Source: DASSBR01 sp035708085 | GTDB taxonomy: Bacteria > Pseudomonadota > Gammaproteobacteria > Natronospirales > DASSBR01 | Assembly (NCBI GenBank): GCA_035708085.1 | Contig: DASSTE010000039.1 | Coordinates: 1 to 27,738, forward strand | DNA: 27,738 bases | Reading direction: 5' to 3' | Part shown: positions 11,512 through 19,632 of the stretch, piece by piece | How positions within the stretch are numbered: position 1 is the stretch's first letter | Layout: the number at the start of each line of letters is the position of its first letter | The notes under the pieces: generated by a model | Databases searched by the model: none | Told to the model about the DNA's origin: nothing | Seen by the model: the letters and a program-made list of their open reading frames with translations, nothing else | Made by a program: the position numbers and the translations under genes

Positions 11512-12817
11512 GAAGCGAGTTCGGCAGCGCTTCGGTGATCGTGATGTCGACGAACCGGCCGATCATCGCGGGATCGCCGGCAAAATTGACCACCCGATTG
11601 CATTCGGTGCGCCCGGCCAGCTCGCGCGGGTTCTTCGTGGACGGCCGCTCGACCAGGATGCGCTGCACGGTGCCGACGAGGCGCTGCTTGTAGGCCTCGC
11701 CGTATTCCTGGATGCGCGCCTGCAGGTGTTGCAGCCGGCGCTTCTTTTCTTCCGCGCTGGTGTCGTCCGGATAGCCGGCCGCCGGCGTGCCGGGACGGGC
11801 GCTGTAGATGAAGCTGAACGCCTGGTCGAACTGCACCGCGTCGATCAGCGCCATGGTCTGCTCGAACTCGGCTTCGGTCTCGCCGGGGAAACCGACGATA
11901 AAGTCGGACGACAGGCTGATGTCCGGACGCACGGCGCGCAGCTTGCGGATTTTGGACTTGAACTCAAGCGCCGTATGGCCGCGCTTCATCGCGGCCAGGA
12001 TGCGGTCGGAGCCGCTTTGTACCGGCAGGTGCAGATAGTTGGCCAGCTCCGGCACTTCGGCGAACGCACTGATCAGGCTGTCGGAAAATTCGAGCGGGTG
12101 CGACGTGGTAAAGCGAATCCGGTCGATGCCGTCGATGGTCGCGACGTAGCGGATCAGCAGTGCCAGGTCGGCTTCGTCGCCCGCCGGCGTGCGCCCGCGG
12201 TAGCCGTTGACGTTCTGCCCGAGCAGCGTCACCTCCCGCACGCCCTGCTCGGCCAGGTCGACCACCTCGGTGATGACTTCGTCGAACGGCCGGCTGACTT
12301 CCATGCCGCGGGTGTAGGGTACGACGCAGTAAGTGCAATATTTGCTGCAGCCTTCCATGATGGAGACGAACGCGGTCGGACCTTCGGCGCGCGGCGCGGG
12401 GAGGTAGTCGAACTTTTCGATTTCGGGGAAGCTGATGTCGACTGCGGCGCGCTCTGTCACCCGCGCCTGGTTGAGCAACGCCGGCAGGCGGTGCAACGTC
12501 TGCGGGCCGAAAACTACGTCCACCAGCGGGGCGCGTGCGGCGAGCTGCTCGCCTTCCTGGCTGGCGACGCAGCCGCCGACGCCGATCATGCGGCCGGGGC
12601 GGGCGGCCTTCCAGTCGTGCCAGCGGCCAAGGTACGAGAACACCTTTTCCTGTGCCTTCTCGCGAATAGAGCAGGTGTTGATCAGGAGCAGGTTCGCTTC
12701 GTCGGGATCGGCGGTTAGTTCGTAGCCGTCGGATGCATTAAGCACGTCCGCCATTTTAGCCGAGTCGTACTCGTTCATCTGGCAGCCGAATGTCTTGATA
12801 TACACCTTAGGGGTCAT
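11471..12817 (-). CDS. miaB: tRNA-2-methylthio-N6-dimethylallyladenosine synthase
   Basis: A radical-SAM methylthiotransferase of 448 residues that converts i6A37 to ms2i6A37 in tRNAs reading UNN codons. Cys12, Cys49 and Cys83 in the N-terminal UPF0004 domain bind the auxiliary cluster, and Cys157, Cys161 and Cys164 form the radical-SAM CxxxCxxC motif. A TRAM-like domain (VGTVQRILVE, then GRFVDITITEALPNSLRG) closes the protein. The frame is open upstream to 12979, but MTPKVYIKTFGCQMNEYDS is the conserved beginning, so ATG 12817 is taken. It is the first gene of the long minus-strand operon and diverges from fis. Confidence 0.96.
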   Translation of the reverse strand: MTPKVYIKTFGCQMNEYDSAKMADVLNASDGYELTADPDEANLLLINTCSIREKAQEKVFSYLGRWHDWKAARPGRMIGVGGCVASQEGEQLAARAPLVDVVFGPQTLHRLPALLNQARVTERAAVDISFPEIEKFDYLPAPRAEGPTAFVSIMEGCSKYCTYCVVPYTRGMEVSRPFDEVITEVVDLAEQGVREVTLLGQNVNGYRGRTPAGDEADLALLIRYVATIDGIDRIRFTTSHPLEFSDSLISAFAEVPELANYLHLPVQSGSDRILAAMKRGHTALEFKSKIRKLRAVRPDISLSSDFIVGFPGETEAEFEQTMALIDAVQFDQAFSFIYSARPGTPAAGYPDDTSAEEKKRRLQHLQARIQEYGEAYKQRLVGTVQRILVERPSTKNPRELAGRTECNRVVNFAGDPAMIGRFVDITITEALPNSLRGRVAIEQEPAVA

Positions 12818-12875
12818 TCCCGGAAGCTTACCTTTTACGTTCGTCGGTTTCCACAATCCAGTCGTAAATTCTGTT

Positions 12876-12904
12876 TTGAACGAGAGGGGAACTTGAGCTA
12901 TGAT
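12876..12904 (+). promoter_or_regulatory. sigma-70 promoter of fis
   Basis: TTGAAC (12876-12881) and TATGAT (12899-12904) are separated by 17 bases. The expected start point is near 12911 in a run of C, and the discriminator (CGTCCC) is GC-rich, as at stringently controlled promoters including E. coli fis. This gives an untranslated leader of about 68 bases before the fis ATG. Confidence 0.7.
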
Positions 12905-12978
12905 CGTCCCCCTTCTCCGCATCTCATCCCCCGGCAGCGGGCCGGTACTTGTGTCAGGAGCCGAGGTTTCGGGAATCA

Positions 12979-13257
12979 ATGAAAGACGCCGCTCAAAGGG
13001 GGACCGCCGCCGCGCGCCATGCGGATCACGTCTGCCTCCGCGATTGCACCGAACAGGCTCTGGAAAAATACTTCAACGATCTCAATGGTCATGGCGCCGA
13101 GGACGTTTACGCGATGGTGCTCGGCGAAATCGAGCCGCCGTTGCTGAAGACGGCGCTCAAGTATTGCCGCGGCAACCAGTCGCGCGCGGCCGCCTTGCTG
13201 GGCATCAGCCGCAGCACCTTGCGGAAGAAATTGCAGACTTATCAGATTAATCTTTAG
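12979..13257 (+). CDS. fis: DNA-binding protein Fis
   Basis: A 92-residue nucleoid protein (E. coli Fis has 98). The C-terminal helix-turn-helix is obvious: GNQSRAAALLGISRSTLRKKL, matching Fis closely, preceded by ALEKYFNDLNG and the dimer helices. Fis bends DNA, activates rRNA and tRNA promoters and supports recombination. The ATG at 12979 has GGGA eight bases upstream; a longer frame from TTG 12949 is less likely. Unlike E. coli, where fis follows dusB, here it leads to purH. Confidence 0.93.
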   Translation: MKDAAQRGTAAARHADHVCLRDCTEQALEKYFNDLNGHGAEDVYAMVLGEIEPPLLKTALKYCRGNQSRAAALLGISRSTLRKKLQTYQINL

Positions 13258-13329
13258 GCGGATTGCTCACACGACCACCCGCCCTCGCGCCGCGCCGGGC
13301 CAGTCGCCTTCAAATGCGCCTTTTCTTGA

Positions 13330-13363
13330 ACCCTCTCCCTCAGGGAGAGGGTAGGGTGAGGGG
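13330..13363. repeat. Dispersed palindromic repeat, copy 1 (fis-purH gap)
   Basis: An 11-bp inverted repeat ACCCTCTCCCT / AGGGAGAGGGT around a single C (13330-13352) is followed by the tail AGGGTGAGGGG. A second, diverged copy lies at 23815-23848. I recall similar CTCCCTCAGGGAG strings scattered through many proteobacterial genomes, but could not search. The tail overlaps the purH ribosome binding site. Confidence 0.85.
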
Positions 13364-13368
13364 AGTTA

Positions 13369-14937
13369 ATGCAAAATCCAATTCGCCGCGCATTAATCAG
13401 CGTTTCCGACAAGACAGGCGCGGCCGATTTCGCTCGCGCACTCGCCGGGCGAGGGGTGGAAATCCTCTCGACAGGCGGCACGGCCAAGCTGCTGCGCGAT
13501 GCCGGCATCCCGGTCGTCGAAGTCGGCGACTACACCGGCTTCCCGGAAATCATGGCCGGGCGTGTCAAGACGCTGCACCCGAAAATCCACGGCGGGCTGC
13601 TTGGCCGGCGCAGTATCGATGACGGCGTCATGGCGAAGCACGACATCCCGCCGATCGACCTGCTGGTGGTTAACCTGTATCCGTTTGCGGCGACCGTCGC
13701 GAAGCCCGACTGCCGGTTCGAGGATGCAATCGAAAATATCGATATCGGCGGCCCGACGATGCTGCGCGCGGCGGCGAAGAACTTTGACGCGGTGACGGTT
13801 GTGGTGGATACGGCCGATTATGCGCGCGTCCTCGGCGCGATGGAAGAAGGTAACGGCGCCGTCGACGACGCGCTGCGTTTCGAGCTGGCGGCAAAGACGT
13901 TCGCGCACACGGCAGGGTACGACGCAGTGGTTTCGAACTGGCTGGGGACGCACGCGCCGGACCAGGAACCGGCCCTGTTCGGCGACAGCTACACCGTTCA
14001 GTTTCACAAGGTCGCCGACATGCGTTACGGCGAGAATCCGCATCAGCAGGCGGCGTTTTACCGGGACGCGGCGACAGCGGAAACAGGCATTGCGGATGCG
14101 CGGCTGCTGCAGGGCAAGCCGTTGTCGTTCAACAACGTTGCCGATGCCGATGCCGCACTCGCCTGCGTGCGCAGCTTCGGTGAAACCGCGTGCGTGATCG
14201 TCAAACACGGCAACCCGTGCGGTGTGGCGCAGGCGTCGCTGCCGCGCACCGCCTACGAACGCGCATTCGCGACCGATTCCACCTCCGCCTTCGGCGGCAT
14301 TATCGCCTTTAACCGCGCCGTGGACGAAGCGACTGCCGCCGCGATCGTCGAGCGCCAGTTTTTCGAAGTGCTGATTGCGCCGGAAGTGGACGAGGCGGCA
14401 CTGGCAGTGCTGGCCAAGCGCAAAAACGTGCGCGTGCTGGTGACCGGTGAACTCCTAAGTGCGCCGTCGGCGCAACTCGATTACCGCCGCGTTGCCGGCG
14501 GACTGCTGGTTCAGGAAAGCGATCGCGGCATCATCGGTGTAGACGATCTCAAGGTCGTGACCCGTCGCCAGCCGAGCGACAGCGAAATCCATGATCTGCT
14601 GTTCGCCTGGAAAGTCGTCAAGTTCGTCAAATCGAATGCCATTGTCTATTGCCGCGACGGGCAGACGCTCGGCATCGGCGCGGGCCAGATGAGCCGCGTG
14701 GACAGCGCTGCGATTGCCGCCCAGAAGGCTGCCGCCGCGCGCCTGGATATCCGCGGCGCAGTGATGGCTTCGGATGCCTTTTTCCCGTTCCGCGACAACA
14801 TCGACGTGGCCGCCGAGGCCGGCATTCGCGCGGTGATCCAGCCCGGCGGATCGATGCGCGATGAAGAAGTCATCGCTGCGGCTAATGAAAATGATATTGC
14901 GATGGTGTTTACCGGAATGCGGCATTTTCGGCATTGA
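13369..14937 (+). CDS. purH: Bifunctional AICAR formyltransferase/IMP cyclohydrolase
   Basis: PurH, 522 residues, performs the last two steps of IMP synthesis. The N-terminal IMP cyclohydrolase domain begins RRALISVSDKTG and contains STGGTAKLL and GRVKTLHPKIHGGLL. The C-terminal AICAR transformylase domain carries VIVKHGNPCG and ends with the conserved IQPGGSMRDEEVI and FTGMRHFRH. The ribosome binding site GAGGGGAG (13358-13365) is part of the repeat tail. purD follows after one base, so the two are one transcription unit, probably with fis. Confidence 0.97.
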   Translation: MQNPIRRALISVSDKTGAADFARALAGRGVEILSTGGTAKLLRDAGIPVVEVGDYTGFPEIMAGRVKTLHPKIHGGLLGRRSIDDGVMAKHDIPPIDLLVVNLYPFAATVAKPDCRFEDAIENIDIGGPTMLRAAAKNFDAVTVVVDTADYARVLGAMEEGNGAVDDALRFELAAKTFAHTAGYDAVVSNWLGTHAPDQEPALFGDSYTVQFHKVADMRYGENPHQQAAFYRDAATAETGIADARLLQGKPLSFNNVADADAALACVRSFGETACVIVKHGNPCGVAQASLPRTAYERAFATDSTSAFGGIIAFNRAVDEATAAAIVERQFFEVLIAPEVDEAALAVLAKRKNVRVLVTGELLSAPSAQLDYRRVAGGLLVQESDRGIIGVDDLKVVTRRQPSDSEIHDLLFAWKVVKFVKSNAIVYCRDGQTLGIGAGQMSRVDSAAIAAQKAAAARLDIRGAVMASDAFFPFRDNIDVAAEAGIRAVIQPGGSMRDEEVIAAANENDIAMVFTGMRHFRH

Positions 14938-14938
14938 T

Positions 14939-16219
14939 ATGAAAATTTTGATCGTCGGCGGCGGGGGCCGCGAACATGCGCTTGCCTGGAAAATCGCGCA
15001 ATCGCCGCGCGTGGAACGCGTTCTGGTGGCACCGGGCAATGCCGGCACGGCGGTTGAACCGAAGTGTGAAAACGTGGCCGTTGCAGCAACCGATATTGAC
15101 CGGTTGCTCGCGCTGGCGCGCGCCCGCGATGTCGATCTGACCGTCATCGGCCCGGAGGCGCCGCTGGTCGCCGGCATTGTCGATCGTTTCGATGCCGCCG
15201 GCCTCGCCTGCTTTGGGCCGTCCGCGGCCGCCGCGCAACTCGAAGGCTCGAAAGCCTTCGCCAAGGATTTCATGGCGCGGCACGGCATTCCGACCGCGCG
15301 CTACCGTACCTTCACGGAAGTCGAACCCGCACTCGCCTTCGTTCGCGAACTCGGCGCGCCGGTGGTCATCAAGGCCGACGGCCTTGCCGCGGGCAAAGGC
15401 GTCATCGTCGCGGGAAATGTCGATGACGGCGACGCCGCGGTACGCGATATGCTCGCCGGCAACGCGTTCGGCGAAGCCGGCCATCGTGTCGTCGTCGAAG
15501 AATTCCTGGCCGGCGAAGAAGCGAGTTTCATGGTCATGACCGACGGCGAGCATATCCTGCCGCTCGCCTCATCGCAGGACCACAAGCGCCGCGATGACGG
15601 CGACCGCGGCCCCAACACCGGCGGCATGGGCGCGTATTCGCCGGCGCCGGTGGTCACGCCCGCGGTCGAACAACGCATCCTGAGTGAAGTCATTCTGCCG
15701 ACAATCCGCGGAATGACTGCCGACGGCATCCGCTATCGTGGCTTCCTCTACGCCGGCCTGATGATCGCCGGCGACGGTTCGCCGAGCGTGGTCGAATTCA
15801 ACTGCCGCCTCGGCGACCCGGAAACGCAACCGATCCTGATGCGGCTGAAGAGCGACCTGGTGGATTTGTGCGAGGCTGCGCTTAACGGCACGCTCGACTC
15901 AGTCGACGCCGAATGGGACCCGCGACCGGCGCTGGGGGTCGTGATGGCGTCCGGCGGGTACCCCGGAATCTACACCAAGGGGCACCTGGTCAGCGGTCTG
16001 GATTCCGTCAACGATGAAGCGGTCAAAGTCTTTCACGCCGGTACGGCGCTCAAAGACAATCATGTAGTGACGTCAGGCGGTCGCGTACTTTGTGTGACAG
16101 CACTGGGCGACGACATCGCCGCCGCGCGGTGCAACACCTTTGCCGCGGCACAGAAAATCGACTGGCAGGATTGCTTTTATCGCCGCGACATCGGCCATCG
16201 CGCCTTAAATCACCGCTAG
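14939..16219 (+). CDS. purD: Phosphoribosylamine-glycine ligase (GAR synthetase)
   Basis: PurD, 426 residues, is an ATP-grasp ligase joining glycine to phosphoribosylamine in purine synthesis. It starts MKILIVGGGGREHALAWK; further hallmarks are VIGPEAPLVAGI, the ATP-grasp KADGLAAGKGV, SQDHKRRDDGDRGPNTGGMGAYSPAP and VEFNCRLGDPETQ. An in-frame upstream ATG at 14861 lies inside purH and precedes the conserved N-terminus, so it is not used. A one-base gap separates it from purH. Its stop codon lies inside the inverted repeat shared with the rho 3' side. Confidence 0.96.
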   Translation: MKILIVGGGGREHALAWKIAQSPRVERVLVAPGNAGTAVEPKCENVAVAATDIDRLLALARARDVDLTVIGPEAPLVAGIVDRFDAAGLACFGPSAAAAQLEGSKAFAKDFMARHGIPTARYRTFTEVEPALAFVRELGAPVVIKADGLAAGKGVIVAGNVDDGDAAVRDMLAGNAFGEAGHRVVVEEFLAGEEASFMVMTDGEHILPLASSQDHKRRDDGDRGPNTGGMGAYSPAPVVTPAVEQRILSEVILPTIRGMTADGIRYRGFLYAGLMIAGDGSPSVVEFNCRLGDPETQPILMRLKSDLVDLCEAALNGTLDSVDAEWDPRPALGVVMASGGYPGIYTKGHLVSGLDSVNDEAVKVFHAGTALKDNHVVTSGGRVLCVTALGDDIAAARCNTFAAAQKIDWQDCFYRRDIGHRALNHR

Positions 16220-16272
16220 GACCGAGTTAAGACACAGCTCCAACCACTTAGTCCTGGCGACTCAGTCCTAGC
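16215..16272. repeat. 14-base-period palindromic element between purD and rho
   Basis: Read on the minus strand, three adjacent 14-base units (16272-16259, 16258-16245, 16244-16231) start with GCTAGGACTGAGTC; the second matches it at 11 of 14 positions and the third at 9. An inverted copy follows, so GCTAGGACCGAGT (16215-16227) and ACTCAGTCCTAGC (16260-16272) pair over 13 bases with one mismatch. It fills the 61-base gap between the convergent genes and contains the purD stop codon. It may act as a two-way terminator although no T-run is present. Confidence 0.75.
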
Positions 16273-16280
16273 TACTAACT

Positions 16281-17537
16281 TTACCGCTTCATCGAATCGA
16301 AGAACTCGGCGTTCGTCTTCGTATCCTTCATCTTGCCCATCAGGAATTCGATCGCGGCGAGTTCGTCCATCGGGTGCAGGAGCTTGCGCAGAATCCAGAT
16401 CTTCTGCAGGTCGTCCTGCGAAATCAGCAGCTCTTCCTTGCGGGTGCCGGAACGATTGATGTTGATGGCCGGGAAGATGCGCTTCTCGGCGATGCGCCGG
16501 TCGAGGTGCACCTCCATGTTGCCGGTACCCTTGAACTCCTCGTAAATGACGTCGTCCATGCGCGAGCCGGTTTCTACCAGCGCGGTGGCGAGAATTGTCA
16601 GGCTGCCGCCCTCCTCGATGTTGCGTGCCGCGCCGAAGAAGCGCTTCGGCCGTTGCAGCGCGTTGGCATCGACGCCGCCGGTCAGCACCTTGCCCGATGA
16701 CGGCACGACGGTGTTGTAGGCACGCGCAAGACGCGTAATCGAGTCGAGCAGAATCACCACGTCGTGCTTGTGCTCGACCAGGCGCTTCGCCTTTTCGATC
16801 ACCATTTCCGCGACCTGCACGTGACGGCTGGCCGGTTCATCGAACGTGCTCGAGACCACTTCGCCGCGCACCGAGCGCGCCATCTCGGTCACCTCTTCCG
16901 GCCGTTCGTCGATCAGCAGCACGATCAGGTACACCTCCGGATGATTGGTCGTGATCGACTGCGCGATGTTCTGCAGCATCATCGTCTTGCCTGCTTTCGG
17001 CGGCGACACGATCAGACCGCGCTGGCCCTTGCCGACCGGCGAGATCATGTCGATGATGCGCGCGGTGATGTCCTCGGTGCTGCCGTTGCCGCACTCCATC
17101 CCCAGCCGCTCTTTCGGAAACAGCGGCGTCAGGTTTTCGAACAACACCTTGCGTTTGGTGTTCTCCGGCTTGTCGAAATTGATCTCGCTGACCTTGAGCA
17201 GCGCGAAGTAGCGTTCGCTGTCCTTGGGCGGCCGGATCCGTCCGGAGACCGTATCGCCGGTCCGCAGGTTGAAGCGCCGGATCTGGCTCGGCGAGACGTA
17301 GATATCGTCCGGCCCGGCGAGATACGAACCTTCGGCGGAGCGCAGGAAGCCGAAGCCGTCCTGCAGAATCTCCAGCACGCCGTCGCCGTAAATTTCCTCG
17401 CCGCGCTTGGCGTGCGCCTTCAGGACTGAAAAGATCACGTCCTGCTTGCGCGCTCGCGCCATGCCCTCGATGCCCATCGATTGGGCAAGATCGATCAGTT
17501 GAGAGGCAGGCTGCTGCTTCAGTTCAGTCAGATTCAT
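16281..17537 (-). CDS. rho: Transcription termination factor Rho
   Basis: Rho, 418 residues, a hexameric RNA-dependent ATPase that ends transcription. The N-terminal Rho_N domain (MNLTELKQQPASQLIDLA) and cold-shock-like RNA-binding domain (GVLEILQDGFGFLRS) precede the ATPase core with Walker A PPKAGKT, the VLLIDERPEEVTEM segment, the LDSITRLARAYN Walker B region and the Q/R-loop region (GKVLTGGVDANAL). Length and sequence are close to E. coli Rho (419). It follows trxA on the same strand with a 143-base gap that carries a terminator and a strong hairpin; the ATG has no clear ribosome binding site. Confidence 0.97.
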   Translation of the reverse strand: MNLTELKQQPASQLIDLAQSMGIEGMARARKQDVIFSVLKAHAKRGEEIYGDGVLEILQDGFGFLRSAEGSYLAGPDDIYVSPSQIRRFNLRTGDTVSGRIRPPKDSERYFALLKVSEINFDKPENTKRKVLFENLTPLFPKERLGMECGNGSTEDITARIIDMISPVGKGQRGLIVSPPKAGKTMMLQNIAQSITTNHPEVYLIVLLIDERPEEVTEMARSVRGEVVSSTFDEPASRHVQVAEMVIEKAKRLVEHKHDVVILLDSITRLARAYNTVVPSSGKVLTGGVDANALQRPKRFFGAARNIEEGGSLTILATALVETGSRMDDVIYEEFKGTGNMEVHLDRRIAEKRIFPAININRSGTRKEELLISQDDLQKIWILRKLLHPMDELAAIEFLMGKMKDTKTNAEFFDSMKR

Positions 17538-17610
17538 TGGAGTGGGTTTCTCGAAAAAACGATTGGGAAAACTCGGGGATGTGTCGCGCCGCGATTGTTA
17601 TGGTTGTTGC

Positions 17611-17642
17611 CGGCCGGCGGTTTGCGGTTCAACCGCCGGCCG
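17611..17642 (-). promoter_or_regulatory. Strong hairpin at the start of the rho leader
   Basis: A 12-bp perfect stem (CGGCCGGCGGTT / AACCGCCGGCCG) with an 8-base loop sits directly after the T-run of the trxA terminator and 74 bases before rho. It has no T-run of its own on the minus strand. Rho synthesis is autoregulated in E. coli through its leader; a comparable role here is only a guess. Confidence 0.5.
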
Positions 17643-17670
17643 ATAAAAACCGCCCATCTCGATGATGGGC
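17643..17670 (-). terminator. Intrinsic terminator after trxA
   Basis: On the minus strand GCCCATC and GATGGGC form a 7-bp stem with a 5-base loop (17670-17652), followed by GG and TTTTTAT. It starts about 11 bases after the trxA stop and would partly separate trxA from rho. Confidence 0.75.
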
Positions 17671-17680
17671 GTCAGTTCAT

Positions 17681-18007
17681 TCAAAGGTTGGTGTCCAGAA
17701 AAGCAGTCAACTGCGATTTCGACAGCGCGCCGACTTTCTGCGCATGCACATTGCCGTCCTTGAACAGCATCAGCGTCGGGATGCCGCGAATGCCGTATTT
17801 CGGCGGCGTCTGCGGATTCTCGTCGATGTTCAGCTTGACGAATTTCAGCTTGTCGGCGTAGTCGCCGGCGATATCGTCGATGATCGGCGCGATCATCTTG
17901 CACGGGCCACACCATTCGGCCCAGTAGTCGACCAGCACCGGTTTGTCCGCCTTGAGCACATCGGCTTCAAAGCCGGCGTCGCTGGTATGCACAATCTGTT
18001 CGCTCAC
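17681..18007 (-). CDS. trxA: Thioredoxin 1
   Basis: A 108-residue thioredoxin, the general cytosolic disulfide reductant. The active site WCGPC has Cys33 and Cys36, and KYGIRGIPTLMLFK supplies the cis-proline loop. The GTG at 18007 is the start: AGGAGG lies nine bases upstream and the protein then aligns end to end with E. coli TrxA (109 residues). A longer frame from 18031 would start upstream of that ribosome binding site. It diverges from rhlB across 268 bases, which must hold both promoters, and precedes rho as in enterics. Confidence 0.96.
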   Translation of the reverse strand: MSEQIVHTSDAGFEADVLKADKPVLVDYWAEWCGPCKMIAPIIDDIAGDYADKLKFVKLNIDENPQTPPKYGIRGIPTLMLFKDGNVHAQKVGALSKSQLTAFLDTNL

Positions 18008-18275
18008 TATGGATAACCTCCTGTCGGGCATCTACCCGTCCGGCCGGGCCGGAAGCAAAAACGGAAATATGACGTGGCACGCCCAATCGGGCACAATATA
18101 AGCGTTAGAAATGAGATTTGACGAGGCGGCCACCCCGCGAGTTCGCGGGAAGACTGTCGGAATTTCCCTGTATTTGAGCCTAATCCCGGCCGGATTGCAA
18201 GAGCCCGGTGAAATTTTTTCATCCGGCGCCTGTCGCGGTCACGCCGGTTTCCGACGGAATATTACACGGACACAT

Positions 18276-19550
18276 ATGAGCGATCAATTCAGCACCATGA
18301 CATTCGACGCGCTGCCGCTGGCCGCCCCACTCAAGGAGGCGGCACACGATATCGGCTTCGAATATTGCACGCCGATCCAGGCGGAGTGCCTGCCGATCGC
18401 TCTCGAAGGCCGCGACGTGGCGGGCCAGGCCCAAACCGGTACCGGCAAGACCGCCGCATTCCTGCTCGCACTGTTTCATATTCTGCTGGCCGACCCACCC
18501 CCCGAATCGCGCAAGCCGACCCAGCCGCGTGCCCTGGTCGTCGCACCGACACGTGAGCTGGCGGTACAGATTCACAAGGATGCAGTCGCGCTCGGCGCCC
18601 ACACCGACTTCCGCCTCGGGCTCGTCTACGGCGGCGCCGGCTACGACCAGCAGCGCGAGATGCTGCGCGAGGGCGTGGACGTGCTGATCGGCACACCCGG
18701 CCGGCTGATCGACTACCACAAGCAGCGCATCTACGACCTGCACGCGCTGCAGGTAACGGTGCTCGACGAGGCCGACCGAATGTTCGACATGGGCTTCATC
18801 AAGGACATCCGCTACCTGCTCCGGCGCATGCCGCACCCGACGGAGCGGCTCAGCATGCTGTTTTCGGCAACGCTGTCGCACCGCGTGCTCGAACTCGCCT
18901 ACGAGCACATGAACAACCCCGAGCTGATCCGCATCGACCCCGAGCAGATGACGGTCGAGAAAATCCGCCAGGTCGTCTACATGCCGGCGATGTCGGAAAA
19001 GATCGCGCTGCTGATCGGCCTGCTGAAACGGCACGATCCGCGGCGCACGATGGTGTTCGTCAACACCAAGCGCGCCGCCGACCGGGTGATGGCCTATCTC
19101 GAAGGCAACGGCATCCATGCCGAGGTGCTGTCGGGCGACGTGCCGCAGAAAAAGCGCCTGCGGCTGCTCAACCAGTTCAAGGAAGGCGATCTCCCGGTAC
19201 TGGTGACGACCGATGTCGCCTCGCGCGGGTTGCACATCCCGGACGTCACCCACGTCTTCAACTATGACCTGCCGCAGGATCCGGAGGACTATGTCCACCG
19301 TATCGGTCGCACCGCGCGCGCCGGCGCCGAGGGCGATGCGATCAGCTTCGCCTGTGAAGATTACGCGTATTCGCTGCCGGAAATCGAAAGCTACATCGGT
19401 GAGACGCTGCCCAAGGAAATGTCGCACGAGGAATTGCTGGCGCAGGTGGCGCCGCCGGCGAAGCTGCCCCACCGGCGCGACCGGCGCCCTTCGGACCGGG
19501 GCGGGCGGCGCAGCGGCCGTCAGCGGCGGACGGGCAAGAGCAAGAATTAA
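18276..19550 (+). CDS. rhlB: DEAD-box ATP-dependent RNA helicase RhlB
   Basis: A 424-residue helicase. Motif I AQTGTGKT, Ia PTRELA, Ib TPGRLIDY, DEAD box LDEADRMFDMGF, motif III SATLSH and motif VI HRIGRTARAG are all present. In E. coli RhlB is the degradosome helicase that unwinds RNA for RNase E. Position next to trxA and rho supports RhlB over other DEAD-box proteins. The C-terminal tail (from about residue 395) is strongly basic. ATG 18276 is chosen because homology starts there; the frame is open back to an ATG at 18111. The upstream gap holds a hairpin (CCCGCGA-GT-TCGCGGG, 18134-18149) in the rhlB leader or promoter. Confidence 0.94.
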   Translation: MSDQFSTMTFDALPLAAPLKEAAHDIGFEYCTPIQAECLPIALEGRDVAGQAQTGTGKTAAFLLALFHILLADPPPESRKPTQPRALVVAPTRELAVQIHKDAVALGAHTDFRLGLVYGGAGYDQQREMLREGVDVLIGTPGRLIDYHKQRIYDLHALQVTVLDEADRMFDMGFIKDIRYLLRRMPHPTERLSMLFSATLSHRVLELAYEHMNNPELIRIDPEQMTVEKIRQVVYMPAMSEKIALLIGLLKRHDPRRTMVFVNTKRAADRVMAYLEGNGIHAEVLSGDVPQKKRLRLLNQFKEGDLPVLVTTDVASRGLHIPDVTHVFNYDLPQDPEDYVHRIGRTARAGAEGDAISFACEDYAYSLPEIESYIGETLPKEMSHEELLAQVAPPAKLPHRRDRRPSDRGGRRSGRQRRTGKSKN

Positions 19551-19565
19551 CCCGTTCAGAGCCCC

Positions 19566-19595
19566 TTGTCCCGGCTCGCTCGGCCGGGGTATGTT
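19566..19595 (+). promoter_or_regulatory. Possible promoter of the DUF4398 lipoprotein pair
   Basis: TTGTCC (19566-19571) and TATGTT (19590-19595) are 18 bases apart. The spacer contains an inverted repeat CCCGGC/GCCGGG (19570-19588), which may instead be part of a weak rhlB terminator. Confidence 0.35.
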
Positions 19596-19632
19596 ATTTG
19601 CATAAGACAATTCCAGGAAGGAGATAAATCAA

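Noticed and set aside
11348..12718. 456-codon plus-strand frame opposite miaB
   Set aside because: Antisense shadow; miaB has all six cluster cysteines.
12818..12979. 54-codon N-terminal extension of miaB
   Set aside because: It runs across the fis promoter and precedes the conserved start MTPKVYIKTFGCQMNE.
18111..18275. 55-codon in-frame N-terminal extension of rhlB
   Set aside because: Not similar to RhlB N-termini, and it would consume the divergent promoter region.
18219..19610. 463-codon minus-strand frame opposite rhlB
   Set aside because: Antisense shadow without a signal or domain; rhlB carries every DEAD-box motif.
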